Positions 52,267 to 62,336 of a stretch of DNA of 64,000 nt are shown piece by piece (the first letter of the stretch is position 1; every line of letters begins with the position of its first letter). Origin of the DNA: an uncultured Roseateles sp. (GTDB lineage Bacteria; Pseudomonadota; Gammaproteobacteria; Burkholderiales; Burkholderiaceae); assembly GCA_946886855.1 (NCBI GenBank), contig CAMPJJ010000004.1, positions 45,747 to 109,746 of the forward strand, read 5' to 3'. Below the pieces are notes generated by a model. It was not told the origin of the DNA and did no database searches. It saw only the letters and a list, made by a program, of their open reading frames with translations. Both the position numbers and the translations under genes were made by a program.

Positions 52267-53213
52267 GTGCCACGCCCACGCCGGAGGCCGAGGCGCCACG
52301 CCCGGCGCGCTGGCGGTGGAGCCGATGGGTGAGCGGCCTGTTCGCGGTGGCGGTGGTGGCCCTGCTCGCGTGGGCGGCGCGCCAGGTCGACTGGGCGGAA
52401 GTCGGCGATGCGCTGCGGCAGCTGCCGCCGGGCGTGCTCGTCGGCGGTGCGGCGCTGTGCGCGCTCAGCCACCTGATCTACAGCGGCTACGACCTGATCG
52501 GCAAGCGCTGGGCGCACCACGCGGTGCCCACGCGGCGGGTGATGCTGATCACCTTCATCAGCTACGCGTTCAACCTCAACCTTGGCTCGCTGGTCGGCGG
52601 GGTCGCGATGCGACTGCGGCTGTACGCGCGCGAAGGGCTGAAGCATCCGGTCCCGGCCAAGATCCTCGCGCTGAGCATGGCCTCGAACTGGCTGGGCTAC
52701 GGGCTGCTGGCGGGCGGGCTCTTCCTCTTCGGCTGGCTCGAACCGCCGGCCGAGTGGCACGTCGGCACCGGCGCGCTGCGCGGACTGGGCGCGTTGATGT
52801 GGGCGGTCGTGGCCGGCTACCTGGCCCTGTGCGCTTTCTCCCCGCGTCGCGAGTTCCGACTGCGCGGCCACGACTTCTTCGTCCCGAGCCTGCGCCTGGC
52901 GCTGATGCAGCTGGCGATCTCCTCGGCCAACTGGCTGACGATGGGCGCCGTGCTCTGGGTGCTGCTGCAGCAGGGGGTGGACTACGGCCACACCTTGTCC
53001 GTGCTGCTGGTCGCCGCGGTGGCCGGCGTCATCGCGCACGTGCCCGCGGGCCTGGGCGTGCTGGAAGGCGTGTTCGTCGCCTTCCTCGGTCCGACGCTGG
53101 GGCACGGGCAGGTCCTCGCCGCGCTGATCGCGTACCGGGCGCTTTACTACCTCGCCCCGCTGTCGATCGCGGCCGTCGCCTATTTCGTGCTGGAGGCGAA
53201 GGCCAGGAAGTAG
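52263..53213 (+). CDS. ybhN: YbhN/UPF0104-family membrane protein
   Basis: A 316-residue protein with about eight membrane spans, of the lysylphosphatidylglycerol-synthase transmembrane-domain family (UPF0104). GLGVLEGVFVAFL near the end is the conserved flippase-like motif. It lacks the C-terminal aminoacyl-transferase domain of MprF, so lipid movement rather than lysine addition is plausible. GTG 52263 overlaps the clsB stop. The ybhP-clsB-ybhN order equals that of E. coli. Confidence 0.9.
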   Translation: MSATPTPEAEAPRPARWRWSRWVSGLFAVAVVALLAWAARQVDWAEVGDALRQLPPGVLVGGAALCALSHLIYSGYDLIGKRWAHHAVPTRRVMLITFISYAFNLNLGSLVGGVAMRLRLYAREGLKHPVPAKILALSMASNWLGYGLLAGGLFLFGWLEPPAEWHVGTGALRGLGALMWAVVAGYLALCAFSPRREFRLRGHDFFVPSLRLALMQLAISSANWLTMGAVLWVLLQQGVDYGHTLSVLLVAAVAGVIAHVPAGLGVLEGVFVAFLGPTLGHGQVLAALIAYRALYYLAPLSIAAVAYFVLEAKARK

Positions 53214-53294
53214 GTGCGCTCGGCGATCGGATCGATCCCCTCGCCGCTCAAGGTGAGCCAGCCGCAGGGGTGTCGACCAGGGACTTGGTCATCG

Positions 53295-54344
53295 TCATGC
53301 GGCGTCCAGCGCCGATTGCATCGCGGTATGTGGAGGTGGAAAGCCTGACTCCGGCGCGCGTGCCAGCAGGGGCTGCCACGTCGTTCGCCATTGCGCGAGC
53401 GCGGCGCCGTCGTCCTTGAACGCGAGGTCCAGGAACGCCAGTCCGAGCTCCGCGGTGGCCAGCTTCACCTTCGGATTCAAGGCCGCGCCGCCCGTGAATG
53501 CGCGGTCGGTGAAGATGCTGTGCGATCCTGCCTGGAACACGGCGAGGAGCTTGCGCGGATCGCCGATCGCATCGAAGACCTGGAGCCGGTCCGCCGCGCC
53601 CGAGCGATAGCCGGGGATCTCGATCACGTCCTCGGTGGCGGTGATGTGGACGGTCGGCACCGACACGTGTCCCAACACCGCCGTCAGATCGCTCTCGCCA
53701 TAGAACGGCGGCGCGGAGATGACGATGCCTGCCGAGAAGCGCTCGTCCTGGCAGGTGACCACCCGGCCCTGCCGCACCACCTGCGCGCCGATCGAGAGCA
53801 GCGTGGTGTTCGCGCCGTACGAATGTCCGGCGGCCACGAGACGCCGGCGATCCACCGCCCGCCCCAGCGGACCGGTCTCGTCGGAGAGCATGCGGTCCAG
53901 CGCGAAGCGCACGTCGGCGGCGCGGGCGATGGCCTCGCTCTCCTGCGCGGCCGCGCGCAGGCGACCCACGATGCCGAACGGGTTGCCACGCCAGACGGCC
54001 GTGTCGCTGCCCGTGTGCTGCACATGCAGGCTCGCCACGCCATGCGACGACCAGTGCCTGCCGAGGTAGCTGTAGCCCTGCCGCGAGCCGCCGATGCCGT
54101 GCGAGAACACCACCAGCGGGACACCCTCCGCCGTCGACGTCCGCGCCGGCCAATACAGGCGGGCAGGCACGGCGCGCGATCGCGCCGCATCGACCCAGTC
54201 GACATCGATGATGCGTGATGGCAGGCTGCCGGGATTCGCGTCCTCCGCGCGCGTCAGCGCGGGCATCGGCAGCGCGGAGGCCAGCAGCAACGCACTCACC
54301 TTCCGGCGACGTCCGCTCACCGGCGCGTGGACATCGGCGCTCAA
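53295..54344 (-). CDS. Exported alpha/beta hydrolase (PAF-acetylhydrolase/dienelactone-like)
   Basis: A 349-residue hydrolase with a signal peptide (to about residue 35, LTRA). The oxyanion segment FSHGIGGSR, nucleophile elbow AAGHSYGANT and a C-terminal His in AGSHSIF form the expected triad with an Asp in TEDVIEIPG. TTG 54344 overlaps the SDR stop as TTGA with GGGG upstream, so the pair is probably co-translated; GTG 54380 would lie inside the SDR gene. Confidence 0.87.
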   Translation of the reverse strand: MSADVHAPVSGRRRKVSALLLASALPMPALTRAEDANPGSLPSRIIDVDWVDAARSRAVPARLYWPARTSTAEGVPLVVFSHGIGGSRQGYSYLGRHWSSHGVASLHVQHTGSDTAVWRGNPFGIVGRLRAAAQESEAIARAADVRFALDRMLSDETGPLGRAVDRRRLVAAGHSYGANTTLLSIGAQVVRQGRVVTCQDERFSAGIVISAPPFYGESDLTAVLGHVSVPTVHITATEDVIEIPGYRSGAADRLQVFDAIGDPRKLLAVFQAGSHSIFTDRAFTGGAALNPKVKLATAELGLAFLDLAFKDDGAALAQWRTTWQPLLARAPESGFPPPHTAMQSALDAA

Positions 54345-55252
54345 GGACTGACCCCGGTGAGCCGGGCCGAATCGGCCCACAGCCGCGCGGCATCCGTCCT
54401 GTCCAGCGCTTGCGTCGGCACCCGGGCCAAGGCAGGGTGGCCCCGTGTCTCGCCGAGCCGGTCAGGCCCGTAGTAGAGCCCGCCCTCCGCCTGCGGCGAC
54501 GTGGCCGCGAAGAGCGTCGGAAGCGCCCCTTGCGCCGCCGGCTGGAAGAGGAACCAGAGGAAGCGGCGGATCATCGCCTGGGGACTCGACGGACCGGCGC
54601 CGTTGGGCAGCAGATCGGTGCGCGCGATGCCCGGATGTGCGGCGATGCTCTGGACGCCCCATCCCCCGACGTCGCTGCGACGCTGCAGCTCCAAGGCGAA
54701 CATCAGGCAGGCCAGCTTGGACTGGCCATAGGCGGCCATCGGCTTGTAGCGTCGCTCGGACTGCAGATCGTCGAAGTCCAGGACGCCGGAGCGCGCCGCC
54801 ACGCTCGACACGCTGACGACCCGCGGCGCCCGCCCCCGGCGCAGCAAGGGCAGCAGCCGGGCGGTCAGCGCGAAATGGCCGAGATGGTTGGTCCCGAACT
54901 GCAGCTCGAAGCCGTCGGACGTCAGCGCCCGCCGCGGCGGCGTCATGACGGCGGCGTTGTTGATGAGCAGGTCCAGCCCCGCCATGGCGCTGCCGAGCCT
55001 CGCGGCGAAGGCCTCGATGCTGGCGAGGCTGGCCAGGTCCAGCGCCTCGAAGCGCACATCGGCCCGGGCGACATGCTCGCGGATCCGATCGACGGCCTCG
55101 GCGCCCTTGCGCGGGTTGCGTCCCGCAATGATCACCGTCGCGCCGGCGCGGGCCAGCGCCAGCGCGTCGTGGAAGCCCAGGCCGCCGGTGCCGGTGACGA
55201 CCGCCGTGCGGCCTGTCTGGGAGGGAATGTCGGAAGCTGTCCAGGGCGCCAT
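54341..55252 (-). CDS. Short-chain dehydrogenase/reductase
   Basis: A 303-residue SDR of the retinol-dehydrogenase/WWOX-like kind. The cofactor motif is TGTGGLGF (about 18-25), then NNAAVM, catalytic Ser in SVSSVAA and YGQSK. ATG 55252 follows AAGGA; the ORF could extend 10 codons into the operator region. It is divergent from the TetR gene, which most likely represses it, and coupled to the downstream hydrolase. Confidence 0.92.
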   Translation of the reverse strand: MAPWTASDIPSQTGRTAVVTGTGGLGFHDALALARAGATVIIAGRNPRKGAEAVDRIREHVARADVRFEALDLASLASIEAFAARLGSAMAGLDLLINNAAVMTPPRRALTSDGFELQFGTNHLGHFALTARLLPLLRRGRAPRVVSVSSVAARSGVLDFDDLQSERRYKPMAAYGQSKLACLMFALELQRRSDVGGWGVQSIAAHPGIARTDLLPNGAGPSSPQAMIRRFLWFLFQPAAQGALPTLFAATSPQAEGGLYYGPDRLGETRGHPALARVPTQALDRTDAARLWADSARLTGVSP

Positions 55253-55295
55253 GGTTCCTTGCCTGCAGTAAACTGGATGCACAAATTAATGCACT

Positions 55296-55317
55296 GGGTG
55301 CAAGTTATAGCGCACCC
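55296..55317. promoter_or_regulatory. Inverted-repeat operator candidate between SDR and TetR genes
   Basis: GGGTGC-N10-GCACCC, centred between the two divergent starts. Further TGCA half-sites lie on both sides (55278-55294 and 55318-55324). TetR regulators usually bind such repeats. Confidence 0.5.
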
Positions 55318-55342
55318 GGTGCACGAACACAAGCACGACCGC

Positions 55343-55954
55343 ATGCCTCCTCCTCTGCCCGCCCCGGACGACGACGCCACCGAAGGTGCGCGCGAGCGCA
55401 AGCGTCGCGAGACGCGCCACCGCATCGCCGAGACCGCGTTGCGGCTCTTCCTCGCGCACGGCTTCGAGGGCACGACGCTGGACGTGATCGCCGCCGAATC
55501 GGAGATCTCCCGTCGGACCTTCTTCTCCTACTTCAAGTCCAAGGACGACATCCTGCTGTTCTGGCAGGAGGTGCATTGGCGCGCGATCTACGACGATCTG
55601 TTGACGACGTCGCCCGACGTGCCGCCGCTGGACGCGGTGCGGGACATCATGGTGAAGCACATGTCGCGCTACACCTCGGAGGAGATGCAGGCGATCGACA
55701 CGTTGATGCGGTCCAGCCCGACGCTGCACTCGCGCAAGCAGGCCTTCTATGCGGAGCAGGAGCAGGTGCTCTTCACCCAGCTGTGCGAGGTCTGGCGCCA
55801 GCCGGAGCGCCGGCCCGCGCTGCGCATGGTGGCCATGGTGGCGATGGGCGCCATGCGGGTGACGACGCAGACCTGGAACGAGCTGCCCAGCCCGCGCAAG
55901 CCGATGGCCAGGCTGCTGCGGGAGTCCTTCGAGAGCCTGCGCTCCGAGCTGTAG
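55343..55954 (+). CDS. TetR-family transcriptional regulator
   Basis: A 203-residue TetR protein: helix-turn-helix at about 20-65 (IAETALRLFLAHGFEGTT, SEISRRTFFSYFKSKDD) and a helical ligand domain. ATG 55343 is chosen; an in-frame ATG at 55277 would include the operator. It probably controls the divergent SDR-hydrolase pair. Confidence 0.9.
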   Translation: MPPPLPAPDDDATEGARERKRRETRHRIAETALRLFLAHGFEGTTLDVIAAESEISRRTFFSYFKSKDDILLFWQEVHWRAIYDDLLTTSPDVPPLDAVRDIMVKHMSRYTSEEMQAIDTLMRSSPTLHSRKQAFYAEQEQVLFTQLCEVWRQPERRPALRMVAMVAMGAMRVTTQTWNELPSPRKPMARLLRESFESLRSEL

Positions 55955-56018
55955 GACCGCCACGCACTTTGGCGCGATCCGATTTGTCGCGCGAGGGACG
56001 GCTCCCTATGCTGGCGCC

Positions 56019-57014
56019 ATGCCTCCCGACACCTTCTCCGTGCCTGCACACCTGCTCGACAAGCTGGGCCTGTCGATGGCGCGGCTGTGTGCCCGCGCCG
56101 GGGTCGCGCCCACGACGGCCTGGTGCACCGACGATTTCTTCCGCCTCTGGGCCGTCCTCGATGAGGAGCTCGGCGACCGCGCCGCCGGACTGCGCTTCGG
56201 CGCCGAGGGCATCGCCCGCGGCTACGGCGTTGCGGCGCTCGTGGCCTTGCATGCGCCGGACTTGCGCGGCGCGCTGGCGGCCCTGTCCCGGTACAAGCGC
56301 CTGACCTGTCCGGAACTCGTCGAGATCGACCCCGTGGGCGAGGACGTCGTCGTGCGCTACCGATGGCTGCAGGCCAGCGGCGACGTGCCGCGCCTGCTGA
56401 TCGATACGACGCTGGCGTCGCTGAAGGCCCTGGCGCAACAGGGCACGGCGGGTCAGGTCCTGCCGACCCGCGTCGAGCTGACGCGGCGCGCGATGGACGG
56501 GGCCCTGCTGCGTCGGCACTTCGACTGTCCCGTCGTGTTCGGCGCGGCGCACAACGCGATGGTGTTCCCTCGCGCATCGCTCGACGTGGCGTTCGTCACC
56601 GCCGACGGCGGCGCGTTTGCGCGCGTGCTGGCCGGCCTTGAGCGGGCGCTCGTCGAGGGTGAGGGCTTCAGCGCGCTGGTGGGTCAGGTGCGCGTGGCCA
56701 TTGCGCAGCAGCTGAGTGCCGGCCGCGCCCCGACCGCAGCAGCCGTGGCCGGCCGTCTCGCCACCAGCGGCCGCACGCTGCAGCGCCGCCTGGCCGGCTG
56801 CGGCACCAGCTTCCAGCAGCAGCTCGCCACCGTGCGGCGGATCCTCGCCGGCCGGCTCCTGGCCAACACCGACCTCGACACCGTCGCGATCGCGATGCTG
56901 CTCGGCTTTGCGGAACCCAATTCGTTTGCCCGGGCCTTCCGCGGCTGGGAGCAGACGACGCCCTCGCGCTGGCGCGAGCGTCACGCCGCGGCGGCGGGCC
57001 TGCATCCCGCTTGA
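56019..57014 (+). CDS. AraC-family transcriptional regulator (OruR/ArgR-like)
   Basis: A 331-residue regulator with an N-terminal arabinose-binding-like domain (about 15-200) and a C-terminal AraC double helix-turn-helix (about 235-325; LATSGRTLQRRLAG, IAMLLGFAEPNSFARAFRGW). It is probably an activator of the epimerase and esterase genes that follow, but no operator can be picked out. Confidence 0.92.
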   Translation: MPPDTFSVPAHLLDKLGLSMARLCARAGVAPTTAWCTDDFFRLWAVLDEELGDRAAGLRFGAEGIARGYGVAALVALHAPDLRGALAALSRYKRLTCPELVEIDPVGEDVVVRYRWLQASGDVPRLLIDTTLASLKALAQQGTAGQVLPTRVELTRRAMDGALLRRHFDCPVVFGAAHNAMVFPRASLDVAFVTADGGAFARVLAGLERALVEGEGFSALVGQVRVAIAQQLSAGRAPTAAAVAGRLATSGRTLQRRLAGCGTSFQQQLATVRRILAGRLLANTDLDTVAIAMLLGFAEPNSFARAFRGWEQTTPSRWRERHAAAAGLHPA

Positions 57015-57033
57015 ATCACACAGGATCTCCGAC

Positions 57034-58059
57034 ATGCGTTCCAAGCCCATCCTCGTCACGGGCGGCTCCGGCTTCATCGCCGGACATTGCCTCCTCCAAC
57101 TGCTGGCGCAAGGCCATGAGGTTCGCGCCACGCTCCGCTCGCTGAGCCAGGAAGCCGCGGTGCGTGCCGCGCTCAGGCAATCCGGTGCGGTGCAGGACGA
57201 CAGACTGTCGTTCGTCGCTGCCGACCTCCTGAGCGACTCGGGCTGGCCGCAGGCCGTCGCGGGCGTGGACGTCGTGCTGCATGTCGCCTCGCCGGTGCAG
57301 CCGGGCCACGTCGGCGACGAGAACGACCTCATCCGCCCCGCGCGAGAGGGCACGCTGCGCGTGCTCCGTGCCGCGCGCGATGCCGGTGTGAAGCGGGTGG
57401 TGCTGACCTCCGCCTTCCATGCGGTGAGCTGGGGATGGCCGCACCGCGACCACCTGTTCACCGAGGACGACTGGACCGTCCTCCACGGTCCCGGCGTCGA
57501 CGCCTACGGCCGGAGCAAGACGCTGGCCGAGCGCGCCGCCTGGGACTTCATCGCCGCCGAGGGCGGCGGGATGGCACTGACGACGATGCTGCCCGTTGCC
57601 GTCATGGGCCCGGTGATGGGCACGGGCATCTCCGGTTCGAACCATCTGCTCCAGCGCCTGCTTGAGGGCGCGATGCCGGGGCTCCCCAACCTCTTCATCC
57701 CGGTCGTCGACGTCCGCGACGTCGCCAGCGCCCACCTCCTCGCGATGACCGCGCCCGAGGCCGCCGGCAGACGCTTCCTGCTGTCGAACGGCCGGGCGCT
57801 CGCGATGGCGGAGATCGCCGCCCTCCTTCGGGCCGGGCTCGGCGACGTGGCCCGGCGCGTGCCCACGCGTCGCATCCCCGACCTCGTGCTCCGCGTCATG
57901 GCCCTGTTCAAGGCCGAGTTGCGCAGCGTCGTCCACGACCTCGGCCATGCCAAACGGACCTCCAACGCGCGGGCCGCCACGCTGCTGGGCTGGCATCCGC
58001 GTCCCGCCGACGAAGCGATCCTGGCCGCGGCCAGGAGCATGGTGAGCCGGGCATCCTGA
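57034..58059 (+). CDS. NAD-dependent epimerase/dehydratase (extended SDR)
   Basis: A 341-residue protein of the dihydroflavonol-reductase-like group. The nucleotide motif is TGGSGFIAG near the start; catalytic residues appear in LTSAFHAV and YGRSK. Members reduce aldehydes or ketones with NADPH. ATG 57034 follows AGGA and lies 20 bases after the AraC gene stop. Confidence 0.92.
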   Translation: MRSKPILVTGGSGFIAGHCLLQLLAQGHEVRATLRSLSQEAAVRAALRQSGAVQDDRLSFVAADLLSDSGWPQAVAGVDVVLHVASPVQPGHVGDENDLIRPAREGTLRVLRAARDAGVKRVVLTSAFHAVSWGWPHRDHLFTEDDWTVLHGPGVDAYGRSKTLAERAAWDFIAAEGGGMALTTMLPVAVMGPVMGTGISGSNHLLQRLLEGAMPGLPNLFIPVVDVRDVASAHLLAMTAPEAAGRRFLLSNGRALAMAEIAALLRAGLGDVARRVPTRRIPDLVLRVMALFKAELRSVVHDLGHAKRTSNARAATLLGWHPRPADEAILAAARSMVSRAS

Positions 58060-58121
58060 TTGCTGAGCCCTGCGTGAGCATCCGCATCGGATGCATCGCC
58101 CGGTTCAACAAGGACGTCGCC

Positions 58122-59234
58122 ATGCCCCACCTCCGTTTCCAGGTCGCCGCGCTGAGCGCGCTGCTGTTCACCCTGCCCTTCGTGCACGCCGCCGACGATG
58201 CCGGCAAGGGCACGGGCAACGAGCAGCCCGGCAAGGTCAAGACCGCCATCGCCAAGACGATGGGCCGGATCCGGCTCGACGGCGACATGCGCGCCGTGCT
58301 GAAGGCGCATGAGGGCCTGCGCCCCAAGGCGATCGAGAAGATCGACGTGGCCGCCGCCCGCGCCAACCCGACCGTCGCCGACGCGGTCAACGCGCTGCTG
58401 CGCCAGAACGGCCGCAGCACCGATCCCGCGCAGCTCGTGCCCGGCGTGACCAGCATCGACGGCACCGTGCAGGGCGGCGCGGGCATGATCCCGGCGCGCT
58501 TCTACACGCCGGCCGGCCCGGGGCCCTTCCCCGTCGTCGTCTACTTCCACGGCGGCGGCTGGGTCATCGCCGACAAGCAGGTCTACGACGCCAGCGCGCG
58601 CGGCATCGCCAAGCAGGCCCAGGCGGTTGTCGTGTCCGTCGACTACCGGCAGGCGCCGGAGAACAAATTCCCCGCCGCCTGGGACGACGCCCTGGCCGCC
58701 TACAAGTGGACGATCGCCAACGCGGCCAGCTTCAAAGGCGACGTGAGCCGCATCGCGCTCGCGGGCGAAAGCGCCGGCGGGAACCTCGCGCTGGCCACCG
58801 CGATCGCCGCGCGCGACGCGAATCTCCAGAAGCCGGCGCACGTGCTCGCCATCTACCCGGTCACGCAGAGCAGCCTCAACACCGAGTCCTACCTCGAGAA
58901 CGCCGTCGCCCAGCCGCTCAACCGCGCCATGGTCGAGTGGTTCATCGACAAGCTGCTCGACAACAAGGAGCAGCTCAAGGACTGGCGTCTGAACCTCGTC
59001 GACGCGAAGCTCGCGGGACTGCCCTCGGTGACGCTGATCAGCGCGCGCGTGGATCCGCTGCGCTCGGACAGCGCGAAGATGGAAGAGGCGTTGAAGAAGG
59101 CCGACGTGCTCGTCGAGCGCCGCGACTACGAAGGCGTCACCCACGAGTTCTTCGGCATGGCCGCCGTCGTCGAGAAGGCGCGCAATGCGCAGGCCTTCGC
59201 CGGGGAGCGGCTGCGCAAGGCGTTCGGGAACTGA
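58122..59234 (+). CDS. Exported HSL-family esterase/lipase
   Basis: A 370-residue alpha/beta hydrolase. The signal peptide (1-24, VHAAD) is followed by the hormone-sensitive-lipase oxyanion motif FHGGGW, the nucleophile GESAGG, the Asp in RVDPLRS and the His in GVTHEFFGM. It would split short-chain esters outside the cytoplasm. ATG 58122 (MPHLRFQ) gives a clean signal peptide; GTG 58074 is unlikely. Confidence 0.93.
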   Translation: MPHLRFQVAALSALLFTLPFVHAADDAGKGTGNEQPGKVKTAIAKTMGRIRLDGDMRAVLKAHEGLRPKAIEKIDVAAARANPTVADAVNALLRQNGRSTDPAQLVPGVTSIDGTVQGGAGMIPARFYTPAGPGPFPVVVYFHGGGWVIADKQVYDASARGIAKQAQAVVVSVDYRQAPENKFPAAWDDALAAYKWTIANAASFKGDVSRIALAGESAGGNLALATAIAARDANLQKPAHVLAIYPVTQSSLNTESYLENAVAQPLNRAMVEWFIDKLLDNKEQLKDWRLNLVDAKLAGLPSVTLISARVDPLRSDSAKMEEALKKADVLVERRDYEGVTHEFFGMAAVVEKARNAQAFAGERLRKAFGN

Positions 59235-59246
59235 GCGGCTGCGCCC

Positions 59247-60167
59247 TTACACCGCCCAGCGCAACATCGGCGCGGCGACGGACAGCGGGACCGGTTCGTG
59301 AGCGGCGTCAGGCTCACGACCGGGCGTGCTCAGCACGCGGTCGAGCAGTCGCTGCTCCAGCGACGCGAAGGTCGCATCGCGGCGACGCGGACGCGGCAGA
59401 TCGATGGGCAGGTCCAGTGCCAGCTGACCGTCCTCGATCAGCAGCACGCGGTCCGCGAGCGCGACCGCCTCGGCCACGTCGTGCGTCACCAGCAGCGCGG
59501 TGAAGCGATGGCGCGTCCACAGCGTCTCGATGAGCCGCTGCATCTCGATGCGCGTCAGGGCGTCCAGCGCGCCGAGCGGCTCGTCGAGCAGCAGCAGCTT
59601 GGGCGCGTGGACCAGCGCGCGCGCCAGCGCCACGCGTTGCCGCTGACCGCCGGACAGGCGCGCGGGCCACTCGCCGGCGCGGTCCGCCAGCCCGACCTGC
59701 GCCAGCGCCTGTCGCGCCCGCTCGCGCGCATCGTCCCCCTTCAATCCCAGCGCGACGTTGTCCAGCACCCGCGCCCACGGCAGCAGCCGCGCGTCCTGGA
59801 ACATGAAGCGCGTGTCCCCGGACCCGCCCGCGTCGAGGGCGCCGGCGCTCGGCGTCTCCAGTCCCGCGAGCAGGCGCAGCAAGGTGCTCTTGCCGCAACC
59901 GCTGCGGCCGATGATGGCGACGAACTCGCCGGGCGCGATGTCCAGGTCGATGCCGTGCAAGACCTGACGCTCGCCGAAGGCCTTGCCCAGCCCGTCGAGC
60001 TTCACGGCCTGGCCGTTCGCTGGTCCATTCGGCCGTCCAGGCGCAGACCCTGTCGCAACAGCCTCGCGTTGCACGGTCGTCGCGCGCGGCGACGCCTCGC
60101 CAGGCAGCGCCGCGGGCTGCGAATCCTGCCACTCGGTCAGGACGTCGATCTCGGTCACGCTCATCAT
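59247..60167 (-). CDS. ssuB: Alkanesulfonate ABC transporter ATPase
   Basis: A 306-residue ABC ATPase. Walker A is GRSGCGKST, signature LSGGQRQRV, Walker B LLLLDEP. It carries an N-terminal extension (about 50 residues) and a C-terminal tail beyond the usual SsuB length of about 255. It energises sulfonate import with SsuC and SsuA. The intergenic space to ssuC holds three 12-base repeats. Confidence 0.93.
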   Translation of the reverse strand: MMSVTEIDVLTEWQDSQPAALPGEASPRATTVQREAVATGSAPGRPNGPANGQAVKLDGLGKAFGERQVLHGIDLDIAPGEFVAIIGRSGCGKSTLLRLLAGLETPSAGALDAGGSGDTRFMFQDARLLPWARVLDNVALGLKGDDARERARQALAQVGLADRAGEWPARLSGGQRQRVALARALVHAPKLLLLDEPLGALDALTRIEMQRLIETLWTRHRFTALLVTHDVAEAVALADRVLLIEDGQLALDLPIDLPRPRRRDATFASLEQRLLDRVLSTPGREPDAAHEPVPLSVAAPMLRWAV

Positions 60168-60183
60168 GTCTTGCCCGTCAAAA

Positions 60184-60222
60184 CTGCGGTGATGTCTGCG
60201 GTGATGTCTGCGGCGATGGCCG
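60184..60222. repeat. TGCGGTGATGTC 12-base repeat between ssuC and ssuB
   Basis: Two exact and one variant copy fill much of the 67-base gap, close to the ssuB ribosome binding region. Confidence 0.7.
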
Positions 60223-60234
60223 GGGCGTCGGCGC

Positions 60235-61125
60235 TCATGCCTGATACCCCGGATGCCAGCGCAGCCATGCGCGTTCCAGCGCCTGCGCCGCGACGTCGGC
60301 CAGCTTGCCCAGCAGCGCGTAGATCAGGATGCCGACCAGCACCACGTCCGTCTGCAGGAACTCGCGCGCATTCATCGTCATGTAGCCGATGCCGCTCTGC
60401 GCCGAGATCGTCTCGGCCACGATCAGCAGCACCCACATCAGGCCCAGCGAGAAACGCAGCCCCACGAGGATGGACGCGACCGCGCCGGGCAGGATCACCT
60501 GGCGGTACAGCGACCAGCCGCTGAGGCCGTAGGAGCGCGCCATCTCGATCAGGTCGCGGTCCACGCCGCGGATCCCATGGAAGGTGTTCAGGTAGACCGG
60601 GAAGAACACGCCCAGCGCGACCAGGAACAGCTTGGCCGTCTCGTCGATCCCGAACCACAGGATCACCAGCGGGATCAGCGCCAGCGGCGGGATGTTGCGC
60701 AGCATCTGCAGCGTCGTGTCGAGCGCGGTCTCGGCCCAGCGCTGCGACCCCGTCAGCAGGCCCAGCAGCAGCCCGAGCCCGCCGCCGATCGTGAAGCCGA
60801 TGAAGGCGCGTCCGGCGCTCACCGCGAGATGCCGCCAGAGCTCGCCCGACAAGGCCAGCTCCCACGCGGCCCGGGCCACCGCCGACGGCGCCGGCAGCAC
60901 ACGCGTCGACAGCCAGCCCGCCTGCGCGCTCAACTGCCACAGCGCGAGCACCGCCAGCGGCACCAACCACGGCACCAGGGCCCTGAACGCGCCCGCGCCG
61001 CGGCCCGGCAATCTCTGGACTTGAGACTGCGATTGCGATTGCGATTGCGATTGCGGCTGGGCCCGGGATCGGGATCGGGATCGGGATCGGGATCGGCCTT
61101 CGGCCTTGATCGCGACGGTGCTCAT
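60235..61125 (-). CDS. ssuC: Alkanesulfonate ABC transporter permease
   Basis: A 296-residue BPD-type permease with about six spans and the EAA-type loop ([23 protein letters not shown] in parts). The first 36 residues are unusual: Ser-Arg repeats followed by Gln-Ser repeats, each coded by a tandem hexamer. Its start is one base after the ssuD stop. Confidence 0.94.
   Translation of the reverse strand: MSTVAIKAEGRSRSRSRSRSRAQPQSQSQSQSQSQVQRLPGRGAGAFRALVPWLVPLAVLALWQLSAQAGWLSTRVLPAPSAVARAAWELALSGELWRHLAVSAGRAFIGFTIGGGLGLLLGLLTGSQRWAETALDTTLQMLRNIPPLALIPLVILWFGIDETAKLFLVALGVFFPVYLNTFHGIRGVDRDLIEMARSYGLSGWSLYRQVILPGAVASILVGLRFSLGLMWVLLIVAETISAQSGIGYMTMNAREFLQTDVVLVGILIYALLGKLADVAAQALERAWLRWHPGYQA
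61025..61100. repeat. Two adjacent hexanucleotide arrays at the ssuC start
   Basis: Plus strand GCGATT repeated about five times (61026-61055) and GATCGG/CGGGAT repeated about five times (61065-61097). Both keep frame and code for dipeptide runs at the cytosolic N-terminus of SsuC. Confidence 0.85.
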
Positions 61126-61126
61126 C

Positions 61127-62308
61127 TCAGCTCGCCGCGGCCAGCTTGGCCGGACCGGGCACGAAGTTGTTGGCGACGATCTCGCCGAAGGGGCCGGTCA
61201 GCTTGGGCGCGCTGAGCTTCTCGCGCACGTCCAGCGGCAGCAGCGGGAAGACGAGTTCGGCGAAGCGGTAGGCCTCTTCCAGATGCGGGTAGCCGCTGAG
61301 GATGAAGTACTCGAGACCGAGCGCCGCGTACTCCTGGATGCGGTCGGCCACCTGCTGCGGGTTGCCGACCAGCGCCGTGCCCGCGCCACCGCGCACCAGG
61401 CCCACGCCGGCCCACAGGTTGGGCGAGATCTCCAGGCCGGCGCGGATGTCGTTCCTGTCGAAGCGGCCGCCGTGCAGTTCCGCCATGCGGCGCTGGCCAA
61501 CCGAATCCATCGACGCGAACTTGGCCTGCGCCGCGGCGATCACGTCCTCGTCCAGGTGCTTGACCAGATCGCCGGCGGCGGCCCACGCGTCCTCCTCGGT
61601 CTCGCGCACGATGACGTGGAGGCGGATGCCGTATTCGAGCTTGCGGCCCTGGGCTTCAGCAGCCGCGCGCACCTCGCCGATCTTCCCGGCGACGGCCTTC
61701 GGCGGCTCGCCCCAGGTCAGGTAGGTGTCGACCTGCTCGGCCGCGAGGTCGATCGCCGGCCCCGACGAGCCGCCGAAGAACACCGGCGGGTACGGCTTGC
61801 TGATCGGCGGGTAGAGCAGCTTGCCGCCCTTGACGCGCAGCTGCTCGCCGTCGAAGTCGATGGCCTCGCCGTCATGGCTGGCGCGCAGCACGTCGCGCCA
61901 GACGGTCAGGAACTCGGTCGACAGCGCGTAGCGCTCCTCGTGCGGCAGGAACAGGCCGTCGCCGGCGAGTTCATCGGGGTCGCCGCCGGTGACCAGATTC
62001 ACCAGCAGGCGGCCACCGGACAGGCGATCGAGCGTCGCCGCCATGCGCGCCGACTGCACCGGCTGCACCAGCCCCGGCCGCAGCGCGACGAGGAACTTGA
62101 GCCGCCGTGTCGCCTCGATGAGACTGGCCGCGACGATCCAGCTGTCCTCGCAGCTGCGGCCGGTGGGCAGCAGCACGCCTTCGTAGCCGAGGCTGTCGGC
62201 CGCGATGGCGATCTGGCGGTAGTAGTCGAAGTCCGCGACGCGGGCGCCCTTGGAGGTGCCGAGGTAGCGCGAATCGCCGTGGGTGGGGATGAACCAGAGG
62301 ATCTTCAT
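61127..62308 (-). CDS. ssuD: FMNH2-dependent alkanesulfonate monooxygenase
   Basis: A 393-residue bacterial-luciferase-fold flavin monooxygenase. [15 protein letters not shown] at the start, [10 protein letters not shown], and [13 protein letters not shown] match SsuD. It cleaves C-S bonds of alkanesulfonates to aldehyde and sulfite using reduced FMN from SsuE. Confidence 0.96.
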   Translation of the reverse strand: MKILWFIPTHGDSRYLGTSKGARVADFDYYRQIAIAADSLGYEGVLLPTGRSCEDSWIVAASLIEATRRLKFLVALRPGLVQPVQSARMAATLDRLSGGRLLVNLVTGGDPDELAGDGLFLPHEERYALSTEFLTVWRDVLRASHDGEAIDFDGEQLRVKGGKLLYPPISKPYPPVFFGGSSGPAIDLAAEQVDTYLTWGEPPKAVAGKIGEVRAAAEAQGRKLEYGIRLHVIVRETEEDAWAAAGDLVKHLDEDVIAAAQAKFASMDSVGQRRMAELHGGRFDRNDIRAGLEISPNLWAGVGLVRGGAGTALVGNPQQVADRIQEYAALGLEYFILSGYPHLEEAYRFAELVFPLLPLDVREKLSAPKLTGPFGEIVANNFVPGPAKLAAAS

Positions 62309-62336
62309 GGGGGGAAGCTCGTGTGAAGCGCCGCGC

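Noticed and set aside
61025..61100. CRISPR or phase-variable frameshift array
   Set aside because: Units are hexamers inside an ORF, so length change cannot shift the frame, and there are no spacers.
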